Below are positions 1 through 7,152 of a DNA stretch of 19,766 nt, piece by piece. Location: contig JBGPIT010000048.1 of NCBI GenBank assembly GCA_041485125.1, positions 1-19,766 on the forward strand, given 5' to 3'. Under the pieces are notes generated by a model. That model ran no database searches. It worked only from the letters and a program-made list of their open reading frames with translations, and was not told the origin of the DNA. Source of the stretch: JBGPIT01 sp041485125 (lineage in GTDB: Bacteria; Desulfobacterota; Binatia; UTPRO1). Each line of letters opens with the position of its first letter. Position 1 is the first letter of the stretch. Position numbers and translations under genes: made by a program.

Positions 1-200
1 AGGATGTGCGCCGACGCGAAGAGCCGCCGGGTGTGCTCCGTCAGTCGGAAGACCGCCGAGCGTGCATCGGCGGTCTGGTAGCAACGGATGCCCTCGAACA
101 CGCCGAGCCCGTAGTGCAAGGTGTGCGCGAGCACGTGGACCTGCGCCTGATCCCACGGCACCAGCGCGCCATCCATCCAGATCAACTTGCTTTTTTGCAC
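1..200 (-). CDS. ilvE: Branched-chain amino acid aminotransferase, N-terminal part (cut by window edge)
   Basis: PLP-dependent transaminase of fold type IV. It interconverts leucine, isoleucine and valine with their 2-oxo acids, using glutamate/2-oxoglutarate, in the cytosol. Only the first 66 codons are present; the rest lies beyond position 1. The reading frame from a GTG at 200 contains KLIWMDGALVPWDQAQVHV and then LAHTLHYGLGVFEGIRCY, which is the classic IlvE N-terminal signature, followed by a stretch matching FRLTEHTRRLFASAHI. The start is uncertain: GTG at 200 keeps the usual residues before WMDG, a TTG and an ATG lie 5 and 8 codons further in, and the only purine-rich stretch (GGAGG at 221-225) is 20 nt from the GTG. 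The gene lies 45 nt after glnE on the same strand, with a promoter-like sequence in the gap. Identity is confident; the start is not. Confidence 0.88.
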   Translation of the reverse strand, partial: MQKSKLIWMDGALVPWDQAQVHVLAHTLHYGLGVFEGIRCYQTADARSAVFRLTEHTRRLFASAHI

Positions 201-207
201 GGCGCGA

Positions 208-236
208 CTGCTACAGCGCGCCTCCCACCTTGTCAA
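208..236 (-). promoter_or_regulatory. Candidate sigma-70 promoter for ilvE
   Basis: On the minus strand a perfect -35 TTGACA (231-236) is followed after 17 nt by TAGCAG (208-213), which matches the -10 consensus at three of six positions. Transcription would start near 200-202, almost exactly at the proposed GTG of ilvE, which would give a leaderless or nearly leaderless message. The -35 is strong and the -10 weak. No experiment supports it. Confidence 0.42.
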
Positions 237-245
237 TTTGGGGGG

Positions 246-3200
246 CTACGACACCACGTTGAACCAACGCGTGTAGAGCGAGCGCACGCGCTCGCGATGG
301 CGCGCGTAGTCCTCGAGCAGGCGGCGCGACACCTCCTCGTTGCCGCCCTCGTAGCCGAGGCGGCGCGCCAACGCCGCGAGGCCTTCGCCGGCGCGCTCGA
401 GCGCCTCGACGGGCTGGTCGCGCTCGATGCGGAGTCGATTGGTGAGGGCGCGGAGAAACGCGTAGCTCTTCTCCAAGCTCGCGGCGTCGGCCGGCGGCAC
501 GACTCCCGCGCGGGCCAAGGCTTGGAGCGCGTGGCGGGTCGCGCGCTCGCGGACGGCGGGCAGGTCGTGGCCGTAGCGCAGCTGCAGCATCTGCACCAGG
601 AACTCGATGTCGACGATCCCGCCGCGGCCGGTCTTGATGTTGTACTCGCTGCTCTCGTCGCCGGCGAGCTCGCGCTCCATGCGCATGCGCAGGCGATGGA
701 TCTCGGCGACCTCGCCGTCGGCGAGCGGCCGCGCGTAGACGAAGCGCTCGATCACGCCCTCGACCTCTGCTCGCAGCGCCGCATCGCCTATCACCGCGCG
801 CGCCTTGATCATCGCCTGCCGCTCCCAGAGCTGCGAGCTCTCGGCGTGGTAGCGGGTGAACGACTCGAGCGACGACACCAGCGGCCCGTGGTTGCCTGAT
901 GGCCGGAGCCGGGTGTCGATCTTGTAGACGCGGCCTTCGCGGGTCTGCACTTGCAAGGCCGTCATCATCGTCTGCGCCAATCGCGTGAAGTACTCGTGCA
1001 CGGAAACGCGGCCCGCGGTGGCGCCGGCGTCGGGCACGTAGATGAAGATGAGGTCGAGATCGGAGTTGTAGGTGAGCTCACGGCTGCCGAGCTTGCCCAT
1101 GCCGACGACGGTGAAGCGCCCGGGCGGCGACGCCAGCTCGTAGCGGCGGAGGCTCTCGCGCTCGGCGACGCGCCAGGCGGCATCGAGGCAGACGTCGGCG
1201 ACGTCGCTCAGCTGGCTGCTCACCGCCGGAAACGGGAGCAGATTTTCGAGATCGTTGACGCCGATGCGCAAGAACTGCTCGTTCCGAAAGCGGCGCAACG
1301 CATCGAGCTGGTCCTCATAGCCCTGCGCCGCGCCGAGGAGGCTCGCGAGCTCCTCGGCCATCGTCTCCTTCGCGATCTCGACCCGCACCAGGTCGGCGCG
1401 CACCAGGCTGTCGAGCATCTCGGGGTGGCGGATCAGGATCTGCGACAGGAACTCGCTCGAGCCGAAGAGCCGCACCAGCACGTGCAAGGTGCGCGGCTTC
1501 TCGGCGAGCAGGGCGAGGAAGCTCGAGCGCGCGCCGACCGCGACGATGAAGCTCGCCATGTTGCGGAGCGCAAGATCGGGGTCAGGGGCGCGGGTGATCT
1601 CGCCGAGGAGCGCCGGCGCGACCGTGAGGAGAAGCTTCTTGCGGCGCGGCGACGCCGGCGAGGTCGGCGAGCCGTCGCGCAAGAGCCGGAGGTTGGCGCG
1701 GCCGCCCTCGACGTCACGGAAGCCGAGGGCCACGAGCGCGTCGGCGGCGTGCGCATCGTCGTCGAGTGCCGCGAAGAGACCGGTCACACGCGCGTCTCCG
1801 GTGCGATCGATCTCGGCGCGCGGCTCGTAGAAGAGCGCGCTGAACGACTCGTACACGGCGTCCATGTGACGTTGCAGCTCGGCGCGAAAGCGCGGCAACG
1901 CGTCGGCCGGGTCGGGGCGCGCGTAACCGAGTCGGCGGGCGAGACGGAGCTCGTCTTCGCCGCTCGGCACCACCTGGGTCTGCCGCTCGTCGACGAGCTG
2001 GATCTTGTGCTCGACGTCGCGAAGGAAGCGGTACGCCGCGCCCAGGCGCTCGCCGTCCCCTGCATCGAGGTAGCGGGTCTCGACCAGGCGCTCGAGCGCG
2101 ACCAGCGAGTTGCGCTCGCGGATGCGCTCGTCCTTGCCGGCGTGGACGAGCTGCAGGGTCTGGACGATGAACTCGACCTCGCGGATGCCGCCGCGGCCGA
2201 GCTTGACGTTGACGCCCTTGTCACGGCCAGCCGCGAGCGCGCTCGCGACGCGCGCCTTCATCTGCGTGATGTCCTCGAGCGTCTCGTAGTCGAAGTAGCG
2301 GCGATAGATGAATGGGGTGAGGTCAAGGAGGAAGGCCTCGCCGAGCTCGCGGTCGCCCGCGATCGGCCGCGCTTTCAAGAACGCGGCCCGCTCCCACGTC
2401 TGCCCCCACGCCTCGTAGTAGGTGAGCGCGTTCGCGAGCGGGTTCACGATCGGCCCGTTCGTGCCCTCCGGGCGAAGGCGCAGGTCGACGCGGAAGACGA
2501 AGCCGTCCCCGGTGCCCTGATGGAGCGCTCGAGTCACCTGCTCGGCGAGGCGCGTGAAGAACTCGCGCGCCTCGACGCGCCCGCGCGGGCCGCCCGCGGT
2601 CTCGATGCCGTCGCGCTCGTAGAGATAGACGAGGTCGATGTCGGAGCTGAAGTTGAGCTCGCGGCCGCCGAGCTTCCCCATGCCGAGGACGACGAAGCCG
2701 ACCGGCTCGCCGTCTGCGAGGAGATCGCCGAAGTCGGCGGCGAGATGCCGGCGCACGACTGCGATCGCGACCTCGAGCGCGTCCTCCGCGAAGGCGGTCA
2801 GCGCCGCCACCGTCTCCTCGAGCGTCGCGACGCCGAGCAGGTCGCGCGCCGCGATCGTGAGGATGCGCCGGCGCTTCCACGCGCGGAGCGCCGCCGCGAG
2901 GTCGTCGAGCGACGCGACGTCGCGGATGCCGGCCGGCTCGCCCGCGACCGGCGGCACCGCGCTCGTCGACTCGCTTTCGAGGACGACGCGCGCCTCGTCC
3001 GGATCGGCGAGCAGGAGCCGGGTGACGAGCGGGCTCGCGCCGAGCAGCGTCAGCAGCCGCGCCGCACGCGCGGGATCCGCGACGATTCCTTCCGCCAGCG
3101 CGGGCGCGGCGTCGCGCAGGCGTCGTAGACCGGAGACCGCGAGCTCGGGATCGGCGGCGGCAGCGACCGCGTCGAGGACCTCGCCGGGAACGTCGCCCGG

Positions 3201-3299
3201 CCAGCTGCGCGTCAGGGCGGCAAGCAGCGCGGCGGGATCCTCGACCGCGGCCGCCCGCAAGCGCGCCGCGAGCAACTCGGGCTCGATCGTCGCCGGCAT
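246..3299 (-). CDS. glnE: Bifunctional glutamine synthetase adenylyltransferase / adenylyl-removing enzyme
   Basis: GlnE attaches AMP to a tyrosine of glutamine synthetase, lowering its activity when nitrogen is plentiful, and removes it by phosphorolysis when nitrogen is scarce; PII proteins steer the direction. The product has 1017 residues, slightly longer than the E. coli enzyme (about 946). Both nucleotidyltransferase domains are intact. The N-terminal adenylyl-removing half has GMGKLGGREL at about 206-215 with the acidic pair D220/D222 in SSDIDL. The C-terminal adenylylating half has GMGKLGSREL at about 733-742 with D747/D749 in NSDLDL. Each is followed by a conserved stretch (GRGGIREVEF, GRGGIVDIEF) and a helical domain. 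The ATG lies 3 nt after the stop of the acyltransferase gene and lacks a strong ribosome binding site, so translation is probably coupled. Identification is secure from the twin motifs. Confidence 0.97.
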   Translation of the reverse strand: MPATIEPELLAARLRAAAVEDPAALLAALTRSWPGDVPGEVLDAVAAAADPELAVSGLRRLRDAAPALAEGIVADPARAARLLTLLGASPLVTRLLLADPDEARVVLESESTSAVPPVAGEPAGIRDVASLDDLAAALRAWKRRRILTIAARDLLGVATLEETVAALTAFAEDALEVAIAVVRRHLAADFGDLLADGEPVGFVVLGMGKLGGRELNFSSDIDLVYLYERDGIETAGGPRGRVEAREFFTRLAEQVTRALHQGTGDGFVFRVDLRLRPEGTNGPIVNPLANALTYYEAWGQTWERAAFLKARPIAGDRELGEAFLLDLTPFIYRRYFDYETLEDITQMKARVASALAAGRDKGVNVKLGRGGIREVEFIVQTLQLVHAGKDERIRERNSLVALERLVETRYLDAGDGERLGAAYRFLRDVEHKIQLVDERQTQVVPSGEDELRLARRLGYARPDPADALPRFRAELQRHMDAVYESFSALFYEPRAEIDRTGDARVTGLFAALDDDAHAADALVALGFRDVEGGRANLRLLRDGSPTSPASPRRKKLLLTVAPALLGEITRAPDPDLALRNMASFIVAVGARSSFLALLAEKPRTLHVLVRLFGSSEFLSQILIRHPEMLDSLVRADLVRVEIAKETMAEELASLLGAAQGYEDQLDALRRFRNEQFLRIGVNDLENLLPFPAVSSQLSDVADVCLDAAWRVAERESLRRYELASPPGRFTVVGMGKLGSRELTYNSDLDLIFIYVPDAGATAGRVSVHEYFTRLAQTMMTALQVQTREGRVYKIDTRLRPSGNHGPLVSSLESFTRYHAESSQLWERQAMIKARAVIGDAALRAEVEGVIERFVYARPLADGEVAEIHRLRMRMERELAGDESSEYNIKTGRGGIVDIEFLVQMLQLRYGHDLPAVRERATRHALQALARAGVVPPADAASLEKSYAFLRALTNRLRIERDQPVEALERAGEGLAALARRLGYEGGNEEVSRRLLEDYARHRERVRSLYTRWFNVVS

Positions 3300-3302
3300 C
3301 GC

Positions 3303-4235
3303 TTATCCGTCGGCCCGGCTGAGGTACGGCCACATCCACCACTGCGCCGGCCAGCGCGCGATGAGCGCCGTCATGCGCTCCCCGAGCGCTCGACCAATCG
3401 CATCGTCGGAGCCGGCCTCGATCGGCTCGCCGTAATGGACGCGGATTCCCGCGGGCTCGCTGATCGCGACGATCGGCTGTACCGGCACCCGCGCCAGCTT
3501 CGCGAGCGTCGCGATACCGGCCGAGAGCGTGACCCGTTCGCCGAAAAGCTCGGTGGTCGTCCGTCGCGCCACGACGTCGCCCGGCACGTCGACCGCGGCG
3601 AACGCCGACTCGCCGTCGAGCAAGCGCTCGCGCATCCGTGCCATCGACGCACCGTCGACGTCGACGAACGGGCGGGCGGAGAGCCGCTCCACCCACGCGA
3701 CCTTGCGAACGCCGTACGCGCGCTTCGCGCCCGGCATCGGGTTGGTCGCGTCGAGCTTCCGGCCGATCAGGTGGACGGAAACGTCGCGCATCAGGCGCAG
3801 GTAGAGGTAGCAGAGGATCGGGCTACCGAAGTGGAGCGTCGCGTATACCGCAGGGGCGGCGCCCACGCGCGCCGGACTCTCGCCGGCCGCCGCGCTCGTC
3901 CCACGCTCGCTCCCGGCGCGCGCGTCGTCGATGAAGGCCGCACGCAGGGTGCTCTCCGGCCGATGCATGAAGTAGATCGTATCCGCTTCCTCCTGCGCTT
4001 CCGAGACGAGACTGTCGCGGAAGACCGCCGTGGCGGCCGCGGCCGGGAGACCCAACGCGCGCGCGATCCGGCCGACGGCGGTGCGGCGCCGTCCCGCGTC
4101 GCGGGCGTACTCGACGCGGCCGACGAGCCGCGCGTAGAGCCGACCGCTGCGGCGATCACGGCGCGTGAGCGGCAGCAGCGTCGCGTAGCGCAGCTCGGAC
4201 CACGTCGCGCTCGCGAGCGTCGAGATACGGGACAC
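3303..4235 (-). CDS. LpxL/HtrB-like lysophospholipid acyltransferase family protein
   Basis: A 310-residue protein that looks like a distant member of the LpxL/HtrB group, which moves acyl chains from acyl-ACP onto lipid A or related lipids at the inner membrane. Support: the block YATLHFGSPIL near 131-141 with the likely catalytic His135, a middle segment with VDVPGD (215-220), then PVQPIVAI (251-258), and a C-terminal WPAQWWMW (295-302) that resembles the PEQxxW signature of the family. Unlike textbook members, the residue five places after His135 is Ile rather than Asp/Glu. The start is GTG at 4235, preceded by GGAAGGGA about 6 nt upstream. It is the first gene of a pair with glnE and is divergent from a FabH and ACP gene, which could supply its acyl-ACP. 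The substrate is unknown and the family call is moderately sure. Confidence 0.7.
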   Translation of the reverse strand: MSRISTLASATWSELRYATLLPLTRRDRRSGRLYARLVGRVEYARDAGRRRTAVGRIARALGLPAAAATAVFRDSLVSEAQEEADTIYFMHRPESTLRAAFIDDARAGSERGTSAAAGESPARVGAAPAVYATLHFGSPILCYLYLRLMRDVSVHLIGRKLDATNPMPGAKRAYGVRKVAWVERLSARPFVDVDGASMARMRERLLDGESAFAAVDVPGDVVARRTTTELFGERVTLSAGIATLAKLARVPVQPIVAISEPAGIRVHYGEPIEAGSDDAIGRALGERMTALIARWPAQWWMWPYLSRADG

Positions 4236-4383
4236 TCTTTCCCTTCCTATGCGCTGGCGAGGTTGTCAAAATCGCACCGCACGTCGGCGCGACGCTGGCG
4301 ATCGCGCGCGCGCGACTGACACGGCGCCGGACGCGTGATAAGCGAATCGCCCATCCTCCCATGACGATCGCGCGTTCCGCCCG

Positions 4384-5376
4384 ATGATTCGCGCCCGCAT
4401 CGTCGGCGCCGGCGCCGCGCTTCCCGCGCGCGTCGTGCCGAACGCCGTCATCGAGGACCGCCTCGGGCTCGCACGGGGCTGGATCGCGCGCACCGACATC
4501 GAGGAGCGGCGCATCCTCGGCAACGACGCCTCGCTCGTCGACCTCGCCGAGCGTGCCGCCCGCGATGCACTGACGGCAAGCGGGCTCGACCCGGCGGCCC
4601 TCGACGTGGTGATCGTCGCGACGACCTCCGGGCCGTATCAGTTCCCCTCGCTGGCGTGCTTACTGCACCAGCGGCTGGGGCTACGGAAGCAGCCCGCCTT
4701 CGACGTCGCGGCGGCCTGCGCCGGCTTTCCTTACGCGCTCATGAGCGCCGACACCGGCATCCGTTCCGGCGCGTACGGGACGGCGCTGGTGGTCGGCGCC
4801 GACTGCCTCAGCACCATGACCGATCCACGCGACGTCGGAACGTCGGCGCTCTTCGGCGACGGTGCAGGCGCGGTCGTCGCGCGCAGCGAGGACGACGCGG
4901 CGAGCGCGCCCGGCGCCGGCCGCGGCATTCTCGCCTGTCGCCTCCGCGCCGTGAGCGAGGCGTGGCAGATCCTCTCGTTGCGTGCCGGCGCGCGACGGCC
5001 CGGGGAGTTCAGCGCCGATCCCGACCAGTTCTGGATGCACATGGACGGTCCCGAGGTATTCCGCGCCGCGGTCGCCGAGCTCGTCGATCTCACCCGTGAG
5101 GTGCTCGACGCCGCCGGAGTGCGCGCCGAGGACGTGGCGCTGGTGATCCCGCACCAGGCGAACGGCCGCATCATTCGGAGCATGCTGCAGCTGCTCCGCA
5201 TCGACGAGGGTCGCGCCTTCGTCAACCTCACCCGCTACGGCAACACCTCGGCGGCGTCGATTCCGATCGCGCTCACCGAGGCGATCGCCGCGGGACGTGT
5301 GCACGACGGCGACCTCGTCGTCTTGAACGCGGTCGGCGGCGGCATCACCGCGGGCGCGGCCGTCTTGCGGTGGTGA
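4384..5376 (+). CDS. fabH: Beta-ketoacyl-ACP synthase III (FabH-type)
   Basis: Thiolase-fold enzyme that condenses an acyl-CoA primer with malonyl-ACP to start fatty acid synthesis. The 330-residue length is normal. The catalytic triad is complete and well placed: Cys112 in VAAACAGF, His257 in IPHQANGRI, Asn287 in RYGNTSAASIP. The C-terminal NAVGGGITAGAAVLRW is also family-typical. The ATG at 4384 has no clear ribosome binding site; the nearby ATG at 4361 is out of frame. An ACP gene follows after 41 nt, and no other fab gene (fabD, fabG, fabF, plsX) is seen in the window. This leaves open whether it is the housekeeping enzyme or one dedicated to a special lipid or secondary product. The synthase III family is certain; the symbol is less so, since related enzymes with other primers look alike. 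Confidence 0.9.
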   Translation: MIRARIVGAGAALPARVVPNAVIEDRLGLARGWIARTDIEERRILGNDASLVDLAERAARDALTASGLDPAALDVVIVATTSGPYQFPSLACLLHQRLGLRKQPAFDVAAACAGFPYALMSADTGIRSGAYGTALVVGADCLSTMTDPRDVGTSALFGDGAGAVVARSEDDAASAPGAGRGILACRLRAVSEAWQILSLRAGARRPGEFSADPDQFWMHMDGPEVFRAAVAELVDLTREVLDAAGVRAEDVALVIPHQANGRIIRSMLQLLRIDEGRAFVNLTRYGNTSAASIPIALTEAIAAGRVHDGDLVVLNAVGGGITAGAAVLRW

Positions 5377-5417
5377 GCGTCGCCAGCGCTCGATCATTCC
5401 GCTATCAGGAGAGCCCG

Positions 5418-5654
5418 ATGAGCACGCTGGAACGAGTACGACAGGTGGTCGCCGCGACCTTGCGCGTCCCGCCGGAGCGGGTCCAGCCCGGCGCCCTGCT
5501 CTACCAGCTCGCCGAGCTCGACTCGCTGACGCTCGCCGAGATCGCCGCCGGGCTCGACGACGAGTTTCGCATCCGGCTGCCGAGCGACGGCCTCACCAAC
5601 GCGCATTCCGTCGACGATCTGGTGAAGCTGGTGGAAGAGTCGGTCGCGCGCTGA
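5418..5654 (+). CDS. Acyl carrier protein
   Basis: A 78-residue acyl carrier protein, the usual length. It carries acyl chains on a 4'-phosphopantetheine arm added to a serine. The attachment site is Ser36 in ELDSLTLAEI, at the head of helix II, followed by the acidic stretch LDDEF that normally contacts partner enzymes. I chose the ATG at 5418 because AGGAGA (5407-5412) sits 5 nt before it and the protein then begins with MSTLERV as in other carriers. An upstream ATG in the same frame (5370) would overlap the end of the FabH gene and add unrelated residues. It lies 41 nt after the FabH-type gene, which suggests they work together. Its stop is 9 nt from the stop of the convergent trmFO gene. 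The helix II sequence differs from the common GADSLD form, hinting at a specialised carrier. Confidence 0.9.
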   Translation: MSTLERVRQVVAATLRVPPERVQPGALLYQLAELDSLTLAEIAAGLDDEFRIRLPSDGLTNAHSVDDLVKLVEESVAR

Positions 5655-5663
5655 GCGCAGGCG

Positions 5664-7034
5664 TCAGGCTTGCGGCAAAGCGTCCTGCACGTCGATCGCC
5701 GAAGCGCCGCCGGCGGCCGACGGACGCAGCCCGGTGGTCTCCGTCCAAGCGGTGAAGTCGCGGATCGCGCGCTCCGCCAGCGCGAGCTTCTTCTCGCGCC
5801 CGCGTACCCGTCCGGCGAGCGGCGGGAACAGGCCGTAGTTCGCGTTCATCGGCTGGAAGTCGCGACGCGACTGGTGGGTGATGTAGCCGAGCAGCGCGCC
5901 GTAGGACGTCGTCGCCGGTGGCGCCACCATCGGCTCCCCGGCAAGCAGACGAGCGGCGTTGATGCCGGCGAGAAGTCCCGCCGCGGCCGACTCGACGTAG
6001 CCCTCGACGCCGACGATCTGCCCGGCGAGGAAGAGCCGCGGCGCGGCGCGCAGCTGGAGCGTCGGCAGCAGCAGCTCGGGTGAGTTGACGAAGGTGTTGC
6101 GGTGCAAGCTGCCGAGGCGGACGAACTCGGCGGCGCCGAGGCCCGGGATCATGCGAAAGACCCGGCGCTGCTCGGGGTAGGTCATCTTGGTCTGGAAGCC
6201 GACGATGTTGTAGAGCGTCCCCGCCGTGTCGTCCTGTCGGAGCTGCACCACCGCGAAAGGTCGCGACCCGGTGCGCGGGTCGATCAGGCCGACCGGCCGC
6301 ATCGGTCCGAACGACAAGGTGTCGCGCCCGCGGCGCGCCATCTCCTCGATCGGCATGCAACCCTCGAAGTAGGCCGCGCGCTCGAAGCCTTTGAGCGGCA
6401 CCTTCTCCGCCGCCAGCACGGCGTCGACGAAACGGTAGTACTCGTCGCGGGTCATCGGGCAGTTGACGTAGTCGTCGCCGCCCTTGCCGTAGCGTGACGC
6501 CCGATACGCGATCGCCATGTCGATCGAGTCGGCGGTCACGATCGGTGCGATCGCGTCGTAGAAGTAGAGGTGCGTCGCGCCGAGCAGACCCTCGAGCGCG
6601 ATCGAGAGCGCCGGCGACGTGAGTGGCCCGGTCGCGATGATCGCGACGCCGCGCTCGGGGAGCGCGGTGCACTCCTCGCGGCGCAGCGTCACGCGGGGAT
6701 GGCTCTCGATCGCCGCGGTCAGGCCGGCGGCAAAGCGCTCGCGGTCGACGGCGAGGGCGGCGCCGGCGGGCACGCTCGTGCTGTCGGCCAGTCTGATGAT
6801 GAGCGAGCCGAGCAGACGCATCTCTTCCTTGAGACATCCGACCGCGGTCTCGAGCGAGGCGTTGCGGAAGGAGTTCGAGCACACCAGCTCGCCGAGGAGG
6901 TCGGTCTGGTGCGCTTCGGTGCGACGCGCCGGCCGCATCTCGTAGAGCTCGACGTCGACGCCGCGGGTCGCGAGCTGCCACGCCGCCTCGCACCCCGCGA
7001 GACCGCCGCCGATGATCGTGACCCGTTCCGACAT
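5664..7034 (-). CDS. trmFO: Methylenetetrahydrofolate--tRNA-(uracil-5-)-methyltransferase
   Basis: FAD-dependent enzyme that makes 5-methyluridine at position 54 of the tRNA T-loop, taking carbon from 5,10-methylenetetrahydrofolate and electrons from reduced flavin. The 456-residue protein has the N-terminal FAD-binding motif IIGGGLAGCEAA (7-18), the conserved GELVCSNSFRN block with Cys52, and FEGCMPIEEMARRG with Cys226; these correspond to the two functionally important cysteines of the B. subtilis enzyme. The mid-protein YGKGGDDYVNCPMTRDEYY is also typical. The ATG at 7034 lacks a clear ribosome binding site. The gene follows topA after 118 nt, an order with dprA known from Firmicutes and deltaproteobacteria. 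It is the last gene of the run and is convergent with the acyl carrier protein gene. Its presence implies folate-based rather than SAM-based (TrmA) m5U54 formation. Confidence 0.96.
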   Translation of the reverse strand: MSERVTIIGGGLAGCEAAWQLATRGVDVELYEMRPARRTEAHQTDLLGELVCSNSFRNASLETAVGCLKEEMRLLGSLIIRLADSTSVPAGAALAVDRERFAAGLTAAIESHPRVTLRREECTALPERGVAIIATGPLTSPALSIALEGLLGATHLYFYDAIAPIVTADSIDMAIAYRASRYGKGGDDYVNCPMTRDEYYRFVDAVLAAEKVPLKGFERAAYFEGCMPIEEMARRGRDTLSFGPMRPVGLIDPRTGSRPFAVVQLRQDDTAGTLYNIVGFQTKMTYPEQRRVFRMIPGLGAAEFVRLGSLHRNTFVNSPELLLPTLQLRAAPRLFLAGQIVGVEGYVESAAAGLLAGINAARLLAGEPMVAPPATTSYGALLGYITHQSRRDFQPMNANYGLFPPLAGRVRGREKKLALAERAIRDFTAWTETTGLRPSAAGGASAIDVQDALPQA

Positions 7035-7152
7035 GAAGGGCTCAGATGATGCTGGTCGGCGGCACGGACGGCAAGCGGGATGCGGAGATCGATCGCCGCG
7101 GCTGCGAATGGCGGAGGGTCGTCCACGTGCTGCCGGGCGACCGCGCGCGCCG

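Noticed and set aside
951..3128. A 725-codon open frame on the plus strand, opposite glnE
   Set aside because: It is the antisense of a clear GlnE gene. Its product is rich in Arg, Ala, Glu and Val without any motif, as expected of the complementary frame in GC-rich DNA.
2323..3696. A 457-codon minus-strand frame across the glnE/acyltransferase boundary
   Set aside because: It is out of frame with both real genes and its product is mostly Arg, Ala and Gly. Both real genes have conserved motifs through the same bases.
4236..4383. A TTGACA on the minus strand (4264-4269) as promoter of the acyltransferase-glnE pair
   Set aside because: No acceptable -10 lies 16-18 nt downstream; the hexamer at 17 nt spacing is GAAGGG, which is part of the ribosome binding site. 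The plus strand here also shows no convincing promoter for the FabH gene.
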